Translations under genes and position numbers: made by a program
Part shown: positions 48,701-61,569 of the stretch, piece by piece
How positions within the stretch are numbered: position 1 is the stretch's first letter
How the letters are laid out: the number at the start of each line of letters is the position of its first letter
The notes under the pieces: model-generated
The model's input: the letters and a program-made list of their open reading frames with translations, nothing else
The model's database searches: none
Told to the model about the DNA's origin: nothing
Origin: Prunella strophiata
Taxonomy: Eukaryota > Chordata > Aves > Passeriformes > Prunellidae
DNA: 64,000 nucleotides
Assembly (NCBI GenBank): GCA_036583965.1
Contig: JAZBQD010000001.1
Coordinates: 23,049,569 to 23,113,568 of the forward strand
Direction: 5' to 3'

Positions 48701-51632
48701 ACTGTATCCTGTCTGGTATCAGCCATGGCAGATGTGTAAACATACTCAGGCTTGACCCTATACCCTGATTCTCATGAGTGGTGCCACAGAGGTCAGAGCT
48801 CTGCTCACACAGACTGGATGATTGGTTGTGATGTGTTTAATGCCAATGAGATGACCTCTGTTCCTAGAGAAACTCCAGTAAAATCAAAAACTTGTTAAGA
48901 AAAGTAGTTCGCTGCTATCCTAAACAATGCCAAACAAAATCCTGTTCTGCTATTTGTTCCCATGCTGGCATTTAGCTGCCAGGAAAGACCAGTCTTATAA
49001 ACGTGAAATCATATCCATGGCAACATGCAAGCCATGTTTAACTTTGCAGCATGTTAAAAGGTACATTAAAAAAAAAAAGTATTTTACTGTTGAGAATAGC
49101 AATTATGACTTTTAACTCAGCTATTTTAACTCAGTCAGCCTGAGAATGTTGAGTGGTGCTGGTGTTGAATGTTGAGGGTTAGGGGCCAGAGGCACAGCTT
49201 GTTCCTCAGAGCACTTGTTGCTAGACATTCCCAGAAGGTATTATTGCTTAAATACAGCTTGTGTTTTCTTTACCCAGATTCCTTTAGCAAGGAAGATATG
49301 ACAGGTTGTGATATCGGACTGCAATGGAGTTCCACTGGTGCTGTTCTACCCTCCATGAGTGAGCACTGCTGGGCTGTGCAGCTGGCAAGCTCATGCCCTT
49401 TTTTTGGGTAAGTACTGGATTCAAGGAGCCTGCTTTGGGGTATGGCACCCTAGGATTATAAGCACCCTACTCAGGTGCTGTTTGGTGCCTCCTGCATCGT
49501 GCTAAAAAGCAGACATTGCTCACAGAGTAGGAGAGCAGCTGAAGTAGGGAGTAGACTGAATTAGTGTCTGGGCTTGAAAATGTATTGGGAAAAGTAACAG
49601 AAAGATCCCAACTTGGAGCAAAAGCTGAAGCTGAAAACTGCAGATGGTTTTCTTGTCTGTACGATAATGTCAAACCCAAAAAAAGGGAGTTTTCACACTC
49701 TGTTGTCTGTTTAGCACAAAGTGAAAATTATGTACTGGAAAATGGAGCCCTGTGTCTGGGGAAAGCAGCTCTGACTGTGCCTATACAATACCATACAGGG
49801 CTCTGTGGAAGTTGGGCTTGACTGCTTTTGCCGAGGTCTCTGAAGCCTTGAGCTCTGAAGCCTTATTTTCTGTGAAGGGAGGGAGAAAGAACAATGGGAT
49901 GTGTCCTCAGTAGTTTTTATCTATTAGCAGCTTCATGATAAGGCTATTCAGAGTGAATAGTGCTAGGAATGTCTTCTAAAAACCAGAAGTTCCATCTCTG
50001 AGGGCAGCAGAAGCAGCTCATTGGTTGTGAGGGTGGTGCCAGGGGTCACAATGGCTAGAGCTGGATTTCAAAAGGCATGGTGGAAAAGAAGAGCAGGATG
50101 TTCTGGTAGCTACTGTCATGTGTGTCTTGAAGCAAAAGGGCTGGTAGATGCAGTAACCTGAGTGTCTGGTTCTGAAAAGAAAGGATCATCTTGGAAGAAC
50201 ACACATGTATTTGCTGTCTACTGTAGCTCTTCATCATGGTTCTGGTTTCTCTCTTCTCTTTTTTAGCTGTGCAGAAGTGAGGCAAGGATGATACAAGGTG
50301 CTCTTCCTATAGAAATTTAACAGCATATCTGTTAGTATTTACCTCTCTTTACAGAAAAATGGAGGTAATGTGTCAGTACAACCTGTCCCCTCACTTTTTA
50401 GGAGAGTCTCAGACCTGTGTCTAGCTGGACAAGGAGGGTTGGACTGTTCTGTACCTTTCCACTTTTGTAAAGTGGACACAGATAGTATGTTCCAGCAGGA
50501 TGAATGATTTGACACTATACCTCAGCTACTGGAAGTGCTGTGTTCAATCTGGGGAGAAGAAGTGTCTGAGATGCCTTGCTACTAAGCTGTCTGCATGCTG
50601 GTGTGAGGGGAGAGAGGTGAAGCACCAGGCAGTACCAGAATACCATCCTGGGGGCCTGAATCCACAGTAACTCTCTTTATGTGGGACTTGGGCAGTGGTA
50701 TCCCTTGTGGAATATGTGTTGCTCAGTCTGTAGAGTTGTCAATACAAGGCATATTGCTGTATCAACCCTGTGGGTGCTTTGGCCTTTGCTCTGGATCTTA
50801 GCTTTAGTCATGCAACTTTTCATTTGCAGGATGTTGATATCTTTAGATCTGTCTGCTGGGTTTTCCTACTTTCATGCTGAAGAGTGTGTGGGAGAAGGTG
50901 GCCAGGAGTATAGTGTTGGAACGACCTTTTACTGATGGAGGCACAGTGGTGGTGTGTGCTGCCAACACACTCTGGCAGTGGATGCATCTATTTCAGCAAA
51001 GCTGTGCCTTCCACTGTTCTACTGCTCAATCTTGTGGAGTAGGAGAGAAATGGTACTTGTAGGAGCCAGGGTTGGAGGGCAGTGGGGTGTGTGACAGCTG
51101 TGCAGGTGGCTAGAACTGGCTAGAACTGTGGCACCCATTGGGACACACAGGGACTCAGAGATCCCATTAACATGAGGACTTTCCCCTAACCTTAGCAGAC
51201 CTCAGCAAGACTCCAGCACTTGGATCCTGACCTCAGACCAAATGCCTCTGTCAGGTATCTTTGAGGGGAATTTGATAGAATTTTCCTCATTCCATCCTTA
51301 AGTGCCCACTGGTGGTCTCTTCCTTTGAAGAGACAACAGAACCCACCTGAAAGGCTGTTTTTCCATGAGGGTAACTTCAGCACACTGGTGACAGCTATGG
51401 TGGGTGTCTACTGAACCAAGAGTGTCAAAGCCAACATCTAAAATGACCTTTAGGCTGTTTACTCAAAGCAGTAACAGACTCGCCCCCGTCTTCCTGATAA
51501 GGCCATCACTTATCAAGAAATAAGAGCAAGTGGCTAGATATGGAAATCATTGTGGGAGTGCCTAATTGAAAACACACAGCATGGTACAGAAGTAATGCTA
51601 TACACCAGTAACCTTTGCCTCTTCTGTGGAAT

Positions 51633-51648
51633 ATGTATGTATGTATGT
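51633..51648. repeat. (ATGT)4 microsatellite
   Basis: Four uninterrupted ATGT units. Confidence 0.9.
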
Positions 51649-52383
51649 AGAAACCAGGAGAATTACCAGGTATTGGAAAAAAGTTAATTCCAACACAAAT
51701 AGAAAAGCCTTTTCTTGGAGAGACAGATGTGTGTAATTTAACTCAAGTTTCTCCTCATGCTCCATGCTTGTGTTTCCTAGATATAAAGTATCAGAAATCA
51801 ACAATTTTCATCTCACTTAAATGAAACATTTTAGAAGAGGGGTCTAAAGGTAACCAAGAGACTAAGTAAACAGTAAAAATTCCGTAAATTCTTAATTTAA
51901 TAGCTAGATATGTAGAAAGCTAATTACCAGATAGAAGACAATGAGTTGGTTTCCACTCTAATTTAGAAAATCAAGTTCTTTCTTACAAAAAGGTTTTGCA
52001 TAATCATAAAACAAAAATGTACTTCAATATATGCTTTAGATAGTATTGGTATTTTAATGGATTTACCTCATTAAGCTATATTGTAGCATTTTAACATCTC
52101 AAACTAAGCTTTGTTTTAGCTAATGTTCACCTGATTTAGTTATTTTTTTCTTTTAATTAATTTTTATTATTTAATTTAGATTAGTTTTTATTTGGGGTGA
52201 GAATAGCAGGACCATCAAATCCTACTTTTGTATGTGCTAGAGAATGTCTAGACTGGCTGGTGTGAGGGTTTTCATCCTGGAAGGTTTTAGTAAGATCCCT
52301 CTCCACTTGGTATATACGTCACATAAGTACTGAAACTGAAAGCTTTAGATGCGATACAGCACCTAGTAATAAACTGTTTCAAC

Positions 52384-52405
52384 TTTTTTTTTTTTTTTTT
52401 TTTTT
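52384..52405 (+). repeat. T homopolymer, 22 bases
   Basis: Uninterrupted T-run followed by AAGGGG. Confidence 0.95.
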
Positions 52406-53769
52406 AAGGGGAAAGAAATGCCATCTTTTGGCAGTGTTTCCTCTCAAACCTCAGAGACTTGCTGATCTGATGTGTAGATCTGTGCTGTGGTTGCAAAGTA
52501 TCAAAACAGAACTAAGGATTTTTATATCTACTCTTCCCACCCAGCACTCACAGGTCCTTCCCCCCTTCCCTGTCTGTCGGGTACTTTCTGAAGGCGTTGA
52601 GGAGACAGGAAGGGAAGGGACACAGAACTGACCATTGGACAGATAAAAGGAGAATAGTGCCAACAACTAAGCCTCTTTTCTTTAGGAATACAGCCTGAAA
52701 ATGCCTTGGTAATTAAAATGGATTGTGAATATTGCAGGTTTTTTTGAGGGGTGGGGGGGAGGCAAGGTAGAAGCAATGGGTTTCCATGTTAGATGAAGGA
52801 ATTTGCAAGGGTTCAGGGCAAATGGTTCCATTCTCTTCCTTAAACTCTGAGCTTTTTTAATGGGAATGGTGGTTTTCAGTTTTCTTGTGCTGTTGTGATA
52901 TGTCATAGGAACATTTGGCAAGGACACATGTTGGACATGGAGCCCAGTTGCAGCCAATGGGCCATGAAGGATAATGGCATCCAAACCAGAACTCCAGTTA
53001 AGTCACTGGGATGTTCAATTTCTTATCAAATTTTGGAGTTTTCTTTGCAATTTTCTATGCAAAGCAGGCACTTGGAGTGGAAAAGGTCATTTTGATAAAA
53101 ATCCAACTTTTCACTAAAATCAGTTCTCTTCAGCACCCTGTCCCAAAATCTGTTATGTTCACAGTGTTCCAGAACAGCCTTGCCATCTGTCAGAAGCATT
53201 TTTAGGTAACAAATTATTCAACCTAACTGTGCCCTGTCTTTACCACACCAGTTGTGTTGTCTTTGAACTTCCTTGGGATAGATAAGCCTGAGGCTCACCA
53301 AAGATAGCAGGAATCTCCAGACACTGAAGGGGAACCTCTAGAGCCAGGAAATAGAAGTGTCCTGAGGATGTGGGAGTTTCTGAAGCACCAGCCATCTCCT
53401 GAGTAGGGATGTCTTTACCTACTACTGCAGAAAGCAAGTGTGTTCCAGCACGGAGGTAGTGCTGCTCCAGAAAGGAGTGTATGTCTTGCTCTCCCTTTAA
53501 AATGGATCCTCTTTTGCATATTTTGTATTCTGGTAGGAGGTGGGAGGTCACACTCAGACTCTTCCTGACAAGATCCAAATTCATATTATCCACCCCCAGT
53601 TACTGCCTAAAACATATGAAAAGTTCTCAGATAAAGGATTTTTCTCTTTCAGCCATGTGTCCTGATCACTAGGCTGAGGATTCAGCCCTCTTAGGATCAA
53701 AGCCTGATTTTTTGTTTAGAGGGGAGTCCCCCTCTCAAAAACCCTGTAGTTAAGGCATTTCTTGAGGAG

Positions 53770-53860
53770 GTGAGAGACAAGGGTTTGAACTGCTGAATGC
53801 ATATCTCATGCTTCTTTTCAAGAGCATGCTAATTACTAGACTGTGATATGAGAAGCAGAC
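53770..53860 (-). repeat. tRNA-derived SINE relic (tentative)
   Basis: On the minus strand, GTCTAGTAATTAGC (about 53828-53841) resembles the A box of a tRNA-Glu-like promoter and AGTTCAAACCC (53781-53791) resembles a B box. Spacing is about eight bases longer than in a tRNA. No acceptor stem pairs, so it is not a functional tRNA gene. Similar A-box-like sequence occurs again near 53640-53675. An old amniote SINE is the best guess. Confidence 0.3.
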
Positions 53861-54335
53861 GGTGTTGCCACTATCAAATTGGTTACTCAGCCTGGGTTTC
53901 AAAAGCAAGTGGCCCCAGCCAAGTTTGAAGGCTCAAGTTTGAAGCAGTGCTGGGTCAGTGTGCTCACAGCTGGGCTGCCTCCAGTGTGGGCTCTCTGGGG
54001 TTGGCTCTCAGGCTGGAAATGGGTTCTGCCAGCTGTCCAAGGCTGGGGAATATCCAGGGCAGGCAGGGTGGTATGGGAAGCAGTTAAAGGGCACAGATGG
54101 CTCTGGTGGGGGGCAGAGGAGGAGCCTTCTCTAGCCACAGTTAGGGAATTCACTTTCTCCAAATGCTGAGTTGTACATGCAAGGTGTCACTATGAGAGCT
54201 GTTGAATATTTTGTCATGAGACCACTAATGAACTTGATAGCCACCGCAGTCACCAGTTGGTGGAAACAGATTTACCCATCATTTCTGAGCTTAAGTGAAT
54301 GGGACTTTACTTGTGGTTAAAGCTGTGGAGTGGGG

Positions 54336-54365
54336 TTTTTTTTGTTGTTTTTTTTTTTTTTTTTT
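54336..54365 (+). repeat. T-rich low-complexity tract
   Basis: Thirty bases of T interrupted by two single G. Confidence 0.9.
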
Positions 54366-57300
54366 GGTTGTATGGTTTTTTAAATACACTTCAGTCTCAC
54401 TTAAATACACTTCAGCTGGACTGAAGTGGAACTTTTAACAGTGTTATTTTGTCTCCTCAAGTCTCCTTCAAGATAAGGTTTTCTTGTATTCTGAAATGAT
54501 GTGGCAGAAGGCAAAAAATAATCTTGTGACTCATTAGGAAATAAACAGAGGCATAATTGCCATCTGTGTTGCAGTCCATTTAATCTTTTCTCTCTCCAGT
54601 CATGGAAAAAAGTTCATAAAAAAAAAAAAAAGTTGAGGTCTGGTTTTGTGATATTTTTGAGAGAAGCTAGCATAAAAAAATTACAGAAAAGAAAGGGAAA
54701 AAAAAGCCCCAATACGGGCGCTATACATTATCTTAGACAAAATGGATTAAATTTCTGACACCCTACTCATCAAATTCTGACCTTGATTTGACCCCATTGG
54801 CTTTTTACTGTTTGATGTTCTCAAACGATTTGGTGCCACTTTTCCTTAGCAGTGCAGTTAATTTTGAGTGTTAGATAGAGATCAATAGTCATAGCTTGAA
54901 ATTGGCACTTTTGGACGAAAAATATGTTGTGTGGCAGTAACATAGATTTGATAGTAGTTCAGTTAAGAAAATGGTGTACTCTTTCATTATTGTTTTCAAT
55001 GACAGTATCCAGAGGGTTACTTCATTCTCCTAGCAAGCTTCTGACAGTCTCTTGTAATATCTTATCTATCAAAGAGTTTTCATTCCTCTCCTTTCATGCT
55101 TGGCTTCTGGAGTGGAACTTTATTTAAAAGGTCCCTGAAATTAGAAAGAATGACCATGGCACTTCTGCTATCAAGCTCCTCAGTAAGAAATAAACCCCTT
55201 ACTTCTAGACTTGGGTCTGGCCTCCTGCTTGCCCACATTGAAATCTCATTTACTGTGCTAGCTGTGTGGTGGAATCTTGACTGTCAGGAGGAAGTAAGTG
55301 GCCTGTTGGATTAGATTTAATCTTCTCACAGGTAGGTGGGTTTTGCATACTGCTTTCCCCACCTCTGTCCATGTGAAAGTGCCCTGTGCCTTGCTTTCAG
55401 CCCATTGCTGCAGTGAGAGGTGGGCCTCCATTCAAGGGGTGTTCATTCCTCAACTGCAGCTTGGACTATCTGCCTCTGGAGTATACAGCTGCTCTGGAGT
55501 GCTGGGCTGAGGCTCAGGCAGTCTCTAGGGCACAGGATTTGCCAGGACTGTGCTCCTTTCTGTGGGGTCCCACTCCAGAGCACTTGGTACTGTTTAGGTG
55601 TAATGCAGCTCTTCGGCAGGCTTCCATCAATGCAGGTACTGAGCATTTTGGAGAGTTTTCAGCAAGCCACTACAATCTGGCCTCTGTGCAGGTGTGTCCT
55701 TCCTCCAGTATAACTTTGGATATCCTGATTAGTGTAATCCAAATTTGACAGGTGGTTGAAAATATCTGTTTGACCAAATTCAATTAAATTATATATGTGG
55801 GGAAGGGGAAGAAAACACAGATGGGCCGAGGAGAGGCTGTAGAGAGAGGCACTTTGGGATAGAGATGTCATGACAGTCTCAGGTTCAGGAAAATGTCAGC
55901 CATGGCTTGTGCCTTCTTCATACCAAGGAAGAGTCCAACCTTTGGACACAGATGAATAAGGAACCTGGCTGCAGCATTCTTCTGCCCCTGGAATTATTTG
56001 ATTAACTTTGACATATTTCCTCAGAAAATTGTGAGCACCTCTGTTTCAACAACTGTTTGAAAAGCATTTCCATAAGTCCCCCCAAATCTTGGTTAAGTAA
56101 TTTGTCAGGTGCCTTCTGAGGAGCTTTTTAAAATGCCAAGCACTAGCAATTTCAGATCAGAAAAGTCCTTAGTTTCTTCTAGGCTGCTTATTTGAGAACC
56201 AAGTGCCCAAGCAGTTTTACACAAATTTTTTTTTTTACTATTTGGAAGCCAAGATACCCAATTTAAAACCATCTCAACTCCTATTGACTGTTCTCACTGT
56301 CCTGATACCTGACCTTGTTGGGGAAGAGAGTGCATAACATGCAGAGCAGTGGTTTGGATGGTATGCAGGATCTTTGGGTGGTGTAAATAATTGTTAATCC
56401 AACAAATCCAATGGGTCACTGTCATTTACAGTCACTGAAAATCTACTCCATGTTACTGACAGTAAAGTCTGTTTGGATCAAAAGAGCATAGTGAGACTTC
56501 CAAAAGGCAGGATTGTCTTAGTTTGTCAAGAAACCTCTGGTGTGTCATTATCAGCCTTTCCTGGCCAGCATTCAGAAGTTACACAGAGTCTGAATGCAAG
56601 TACAGGCTACAGGGAAAATGGAAAATGGGCAACCAGGGCCTATTTCCAAAGGATTCCTGCCTCTGGAGTAGGCACCTCAATAGAGATGGCTCTGAATAGA
56701 AGCAGTTGTGGTAGGTGCACCATGATGCTTTTCAGGAAGAAGTGGGGACTTCTGTCCCTGGGACAGGCATTTGCAAGTGGTTATATTTTCCTTTCTGTTT
56801 TCTTTAGACTTAAGTCTCTGGAAAGTGTGTACAGATAAAATGTGGACAAAATATTTCTCCATGACTTTCTGGGTGTTTGGCGGAGGAGCAATGGCAGTGA
56901 TGGATAAAGACTGCTGAGAAGGGATGTTGTAGGTACCCATGACTCATGCTCTTTACCTGACAGCATCTCTGAGGCCTGTGGATATGAAATTGAGTTAAAC
57001 CTTGTACTAAGGAGCGTCACACTTTCATTCTCTGACTCAAGTCTGGAAATGCTTTGTGTACTGCCTTCCTGACATTTATCATGTCCCAAAGGCAATTGCA
57101 TGTAGCATGCTTTTTCATAGGCCTGTGTTCTTCCACCCATAAGCCCCAGCCCACTGTCAGGAGGGCTTGGAGATGTACCAAAGCAAGGCTCTGCTCTTGT
57201 GTGAGCTGAGTTTAACTGCAGCTGTTTGAGATTTTCCCTGATGAGCACACAGCAAGTGTGCTGCAATACCAACTTCTCAGACGTGTGGCTGGAATTCAAA

Positions 57301-58460
57301 CATCACCTTGTAGGCAGAAGCCCATGGGTGCACATCTACACAAGGGCTGAAAACTTCAGTTCCTTTCAAGGATGTGTCTTTGTGACAGTCTCCATCTGTA
57401 ATCAATAAGCTCATGATAAATCACAAATTCCTCTCCTGGAGACCAAGCATCAGTGGTGCTGAGTACCAGCAATTCCCATTAGCTCCAACAGCCACTGCAG
57501 GTGCTGAGCATCCTGGTGACATCTGCTCACCACTCAGGGGACCATGCTGTCCAGTTGCCTTTGGGAATATGTGCTGCTCTCATTGGCTGGGATTTTTTAC
57601 TGATAGAATAAGTTACTAAACTGCTTTAAATCCCATGTAAAACCAAGAACAAAGATTTAGTGAAAACAAGCCTTTAATAAAACTTTGACTACAGTTTTTA
57701 CCATCCTCCAAAAGATTTTAGGTAGGCTAGCTTCTCACATATCTTCTGTGACTCATCTGCAACCCTCAGCAGCTGCCTTCCTTCCCAGGTTCAGTTTTAA
57801 ACCTAACAGAAGGCTCAGCCTTGCCTTCCCAAAGCCATTGAGTATGTTTTGAAAAGCAGTGCCACTGTAGCTGCTCATGCTCCTCTTGTTTATACTTTTC
57901 CTGACTGATATGTTTCAGTGCCTAAGTGCATTACTTGTGCATTTTTGTAGAACAGCTCCAAAGCTGTGCCAGTGGATTTTTCTAGTTTCTAGCATCAGCT
58001 ATTCAGACAGGTGTGTAACAACTTGATTGACTATACTTTTAGGTGATGCCATTGATTACTAAAGCAACACATGCACTTACAGGTAAGATATGCTTAAAAA
58101 TGTCTTGCTCAGTCAGGAGTGGAGCCCTTAATCTGCTCTGCATCCTGCAATTTGCCAGGAAGGCTGGATGCTCTGTGGGAGCAGAAGCAAACTCCAGAGC
58201 AATGAAGAGGTGAATTGAAGACAGTAATCACTGGAAGACTTGACATATGTGATTTGATCACCTTGCTGAATTCTGGGGATTCTTCAAGGATAGGATCTGT
58301 GAGAAATCCCTGGCATGCTGCTAGTTCCATAAAATTGATATTAATAGTGAATTGTTTTTAGAAGGGAAGTTGGCATATTGTAAAAATATCAAATGATAAT
58401 GCTATGGGAGTTGATATACAGAATGTGCATTTGCATCCTGGATTGTTACATGCTTCTAGG

Positions 58461-58530
58461 TTTGCTAGAAATTGTAGGTACACTTACTACAACTTTTGCT
58501 AGAAATTGTAGGTACACACTTACTACAACT
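58461..58530. repeat. Tandem duplication, ~34-base unit
   Basis: Two adjacent copies start at 58461 and 58495. They are identical except for an extra CA in the second copy, so the duplication is recent. Confidence 0.9.
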
Positions 58531-61419
58531 TTTAATGTAGGCAAAATACCCAGCAATATTTAAGTAAATTATTTGCAACAGGAATTACAAAGTCAAAAGA
58601 AATAGCTTATTTGCTTTATTGCCAGGGACTACACATGTGCTGCAGTTGGGCTGGTTTGTTAGAGCCAGATGCAAAAATGCTGCCTTCAGATAACTCCATC
58701 TCTTGCACACTGTCTTAATGTGATACCTTGTGTATACCCATGTTGGTGTGGCATGGTTGCACTCTTTGCTTGACTGTGCAGAAGGGAGTGCCTGGAGGCA
58801 CTGGGGATCTGGAAAGAAGCGTTTTTGTGGGCACCCAACTGGTATTTGGGGAATGGGTAAGCAAGCTATGCAGTTTTATAGATTGATAACAGTTATTCTG
58901 GGAAGCTCAATGGTGCCTGTGCTGGTTTGGCTCAGCTGTTTTGGTCTATGGCTGAGTTTGTCTGAACTGTTGTTATAGCCATGTTGAACAATGGATTGCA
59001 ATAACATCCTGGGGCTGATTGTAGCAATGGGATGAAAGAATGGATTGTGATAAGTGAAGGAAATACTGGACTTTGGTGCTTTTAGGAGTAATAAAATGTC
59101 TGCTCTGCAATATGTTTGGCAATACATACAGAAACAAATAATCTGTGGGGTTGCTTAGTGTTTTTCCAAGCTTTTGTTAGGTTGTTGAAGGTAAAATCTG
59201 GGCCATCTTGAGTACAGTGGAGAACTGCCTTTGCCTCTTTTGGATCAGGATTCCTCCCTTGTGTCTGTGCCTACTGTACTTGGTAAATCACCAGAACCCC
59301 ATCACAGCTGACCTAGGAAAGCAGAGAGCATCTGAGCTGTACTTTGGAAATTCAGTGCAGTGCCCCGAGGTGGTGCTCAGGGGCAGATGTTGTACCTGGG
59401 CACTCCCATTGCTTGTGTCCATGCTGAGGGTCTTCTGAGCAAAGAGGTGGGAAGAGCCAGCAGGAAACCTAGCTGCTTGAAAAGAAGGCTCAGAGATAGC
59501 AAGGGACTGATGGCAAACCAGGGGCACAGCTGGACAGAGACCCTGTTGGCCTGACCACCTCTGATCACATAGCAGTCTGTGTGTGCAAGGAGTTTAGATA
59601 GGATCACAAGTAAGTAAAGTTACATTGCATTAAATGCATCCCAGAAGAAAGCCACTTCTGCTCTAAAATCCTGACAAACAAACAAATTAACCAGAAAAAA
59701 AAACCCTCTCAACTGCCCAGAAGTCTTGCTTATAATGGGCATTAGTGCATGGATATTCTCCAAATATAAGTGACAAATATTTGGAGTTGGAGTGTGTGAA
59801 ATGGTGCCATACCTCATTCCTGAGCAATGCAAGCCTGGACCAGTTTGGCCATGGGCACCTCTCCTCTTGTGCCTTAATTCTAAGTAGGTAGATGGTAGTG
59901 ACTATTCATACTTTAAATGCTGCTTTTCCTCTTTTGACCTCAGAACACTTAAAAAAGGTGGGATACTGCCTCAGGTCAATTGTGGGCTGAGAATTTTTAT
60001 ACTGAATTCTAACCTAAAGGGTAGTTACAAAGCCCAGTTTATAAATCTCTCAGAGATCTTAGAGCAGTACTGCTGATCTCCAAATGATAGCCTCTTGGAT
60101 ATTATTGCTGAAACTTTCTGGAAGTAGTGCAAACCGGGAGGGAACAATTAATCCTCAGAGTAACCCCATTTACTCCAGCAGTTTGGCCCTCAGGGAGTAG
60201 GAGCACTTGATGTCTGACAGCAGCCCCAAATGTCAGTATTTCTCCACTCGTTCATTTGCTGCTTGCTGTGGTAGATTTCATGCCGTTATAAGCTGTTTAT
60301 GTACAGCCTGATCAAAGTACTTAATGACAGGGTTAATTTCTACGTATAATGAGGAAGTCAAGACAGGAGACAGGTACTGTGTAATCGAATTTTTCATTTT
60401 GGAATTTGTTTCTCTTCATGTAGGGCTTAGCTTTGATTTTTATTACCATTAATGTCTGCATTTACTGTTATTTCTAGTTTCTCAGATGAGCTAAACTTAC
60501 TGCAGCAATAGGCACTGAATTGTTCCAACAGCTTCTATAAAAGTATGAGGATAAAGTAAAAAGAGTCTATAACTTCTCTGCAGCAAGACCTCAAAGTGCA
60601 GTTTGGTTTGGGGGACCAATAAAAATGCACTTCTTGAACAGTCTACCGAGACATCTAATCCTGTTTTTCTGACTCAGTAGGTATAGGCACAGACACGGAT
60701 GCTTAGATACCTCTGTACACAGCCAGAGAGACAAAGACTATGTTAAACTCTGAAATAGTTTATGAAATTTGTGTCTTCAGCAAGACTTTGCAGACATATT
60801 TTAATCCCAAGAGCATCCCTTTGAAAGAGCTGATATTGAAAAGGAACGGTTCTCCTTTTTCAAAAGATGGAAATGGTGCATTAGATCTGCATTTGCCCTG
60901 CTTATTTTGGTTTTCATTTTTAGGTGCACTGAGTGCTGTAAATATTTCTGGACATTCAGAAATCTAGGGGTACAGAAGTGATGGAGGCCTTACAAAACAC
61001 ATCTCTGAGGTAGCCAGCTTCAGGAATCAAGCTGGAAGTGGGGATGACATTAAACCTCGGTATATCCACACTACCCTGCACCCACTGTTTTTCTTTTTTT
61101 CTAGCACTCTGTATATTTCAGAAAAATAGGGATTTAAAAGTTCATGCTAAAGTCTGTGGACTACTGTTATACGAGGCTGAGGTAGAAATCCTTCTTTGTG
61201 AGGAAAGTGTGCACCTCTCTTAGCACCACTGTGCAAGCTGTAGTTTGCAAATGCGGTGGGAGGCTTTGCTCATGCTAATTTGGGCTCAGTCATGCACCTC
61301 TTTTCCTCTTTTACATGCAAATAGCAGCTGTGTCAGTCTCTGGGATGCCTGCTTGTTCCTTTAACAGAGAGATTCCAGTTCATACCTTCAACCAGTGCAT
61401 TTGTGCGTGGGCAGAGGTA

Positions 61420-61474
61420 TAGCGCAGTGGTACAGTTGCTGACAAGGGAAGAGCTGTGACGGAGGTTGGAACAA
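61420..61474 (+). repeat. tRNA-like A and B boxes, possible SINE head
   Basis: TAGCGCAGTGG (61420-61430) fits the pol III A box exactly. GGTTGGAACAA (61464-61474) is a 7-of-11 B box at the tRNA-standard distance of 44 bases. The acceptor stem does not pair, so no functional tRNA is called. A 30-base A-run starts 63 bases further on, as a retroposon tail would. Confidence 0.3.
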
Positions 61475-61533
61475 GTTAGTGAAATAGAGAAGTCTTGAAA
61501 GAAGACACTGAGCTTTTCTGGTATGTTTTCATT

Positions 61534-61537
<4 letters not shown>

Positions 61538-61567
<30 letters not shown>
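61538..61567 (+). repeat. A homopolymer, 30 bases
   Basis: Uninterrupted A-run, the longest homopolymer in the window. Confidence 0.95.

Positions 61568-61569
<2 letters not shown>

Larger units (their letters stand above)
45726..53640. other. Non-coding stretch, no gene seen
   Basis: Unique, mostly low-CpG sequence with an ATGT repeat and a T homopolymer. A small block at 48905-49065 includes CCATGGCAAC (49015-49024), a half X-box (RFX-type) motif. No gene recognised. Confidence 0.5.
53861..60219. other. Non-coding stretch, no gene seen
   Basis: Unique sequence with T- and A-runs (54336-54365, 54618-54632) and one tandem duplication at 58461. A perfect octamer ATTTGCAT is at 58429-58436. 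ORFs are short and unconvincing. Confidence 0.5.

Noticed and set aside
50490..50580. Short sequence resembling an internal CR1 phrase
   Set aside because: The match covers only about 20 bases and lacks flanking CR1 sequence.
61413..61484. Functional tRNA gene
   Set aside because: The A box is perfect but the B box is degenerate and the acceptor arms do not pair.
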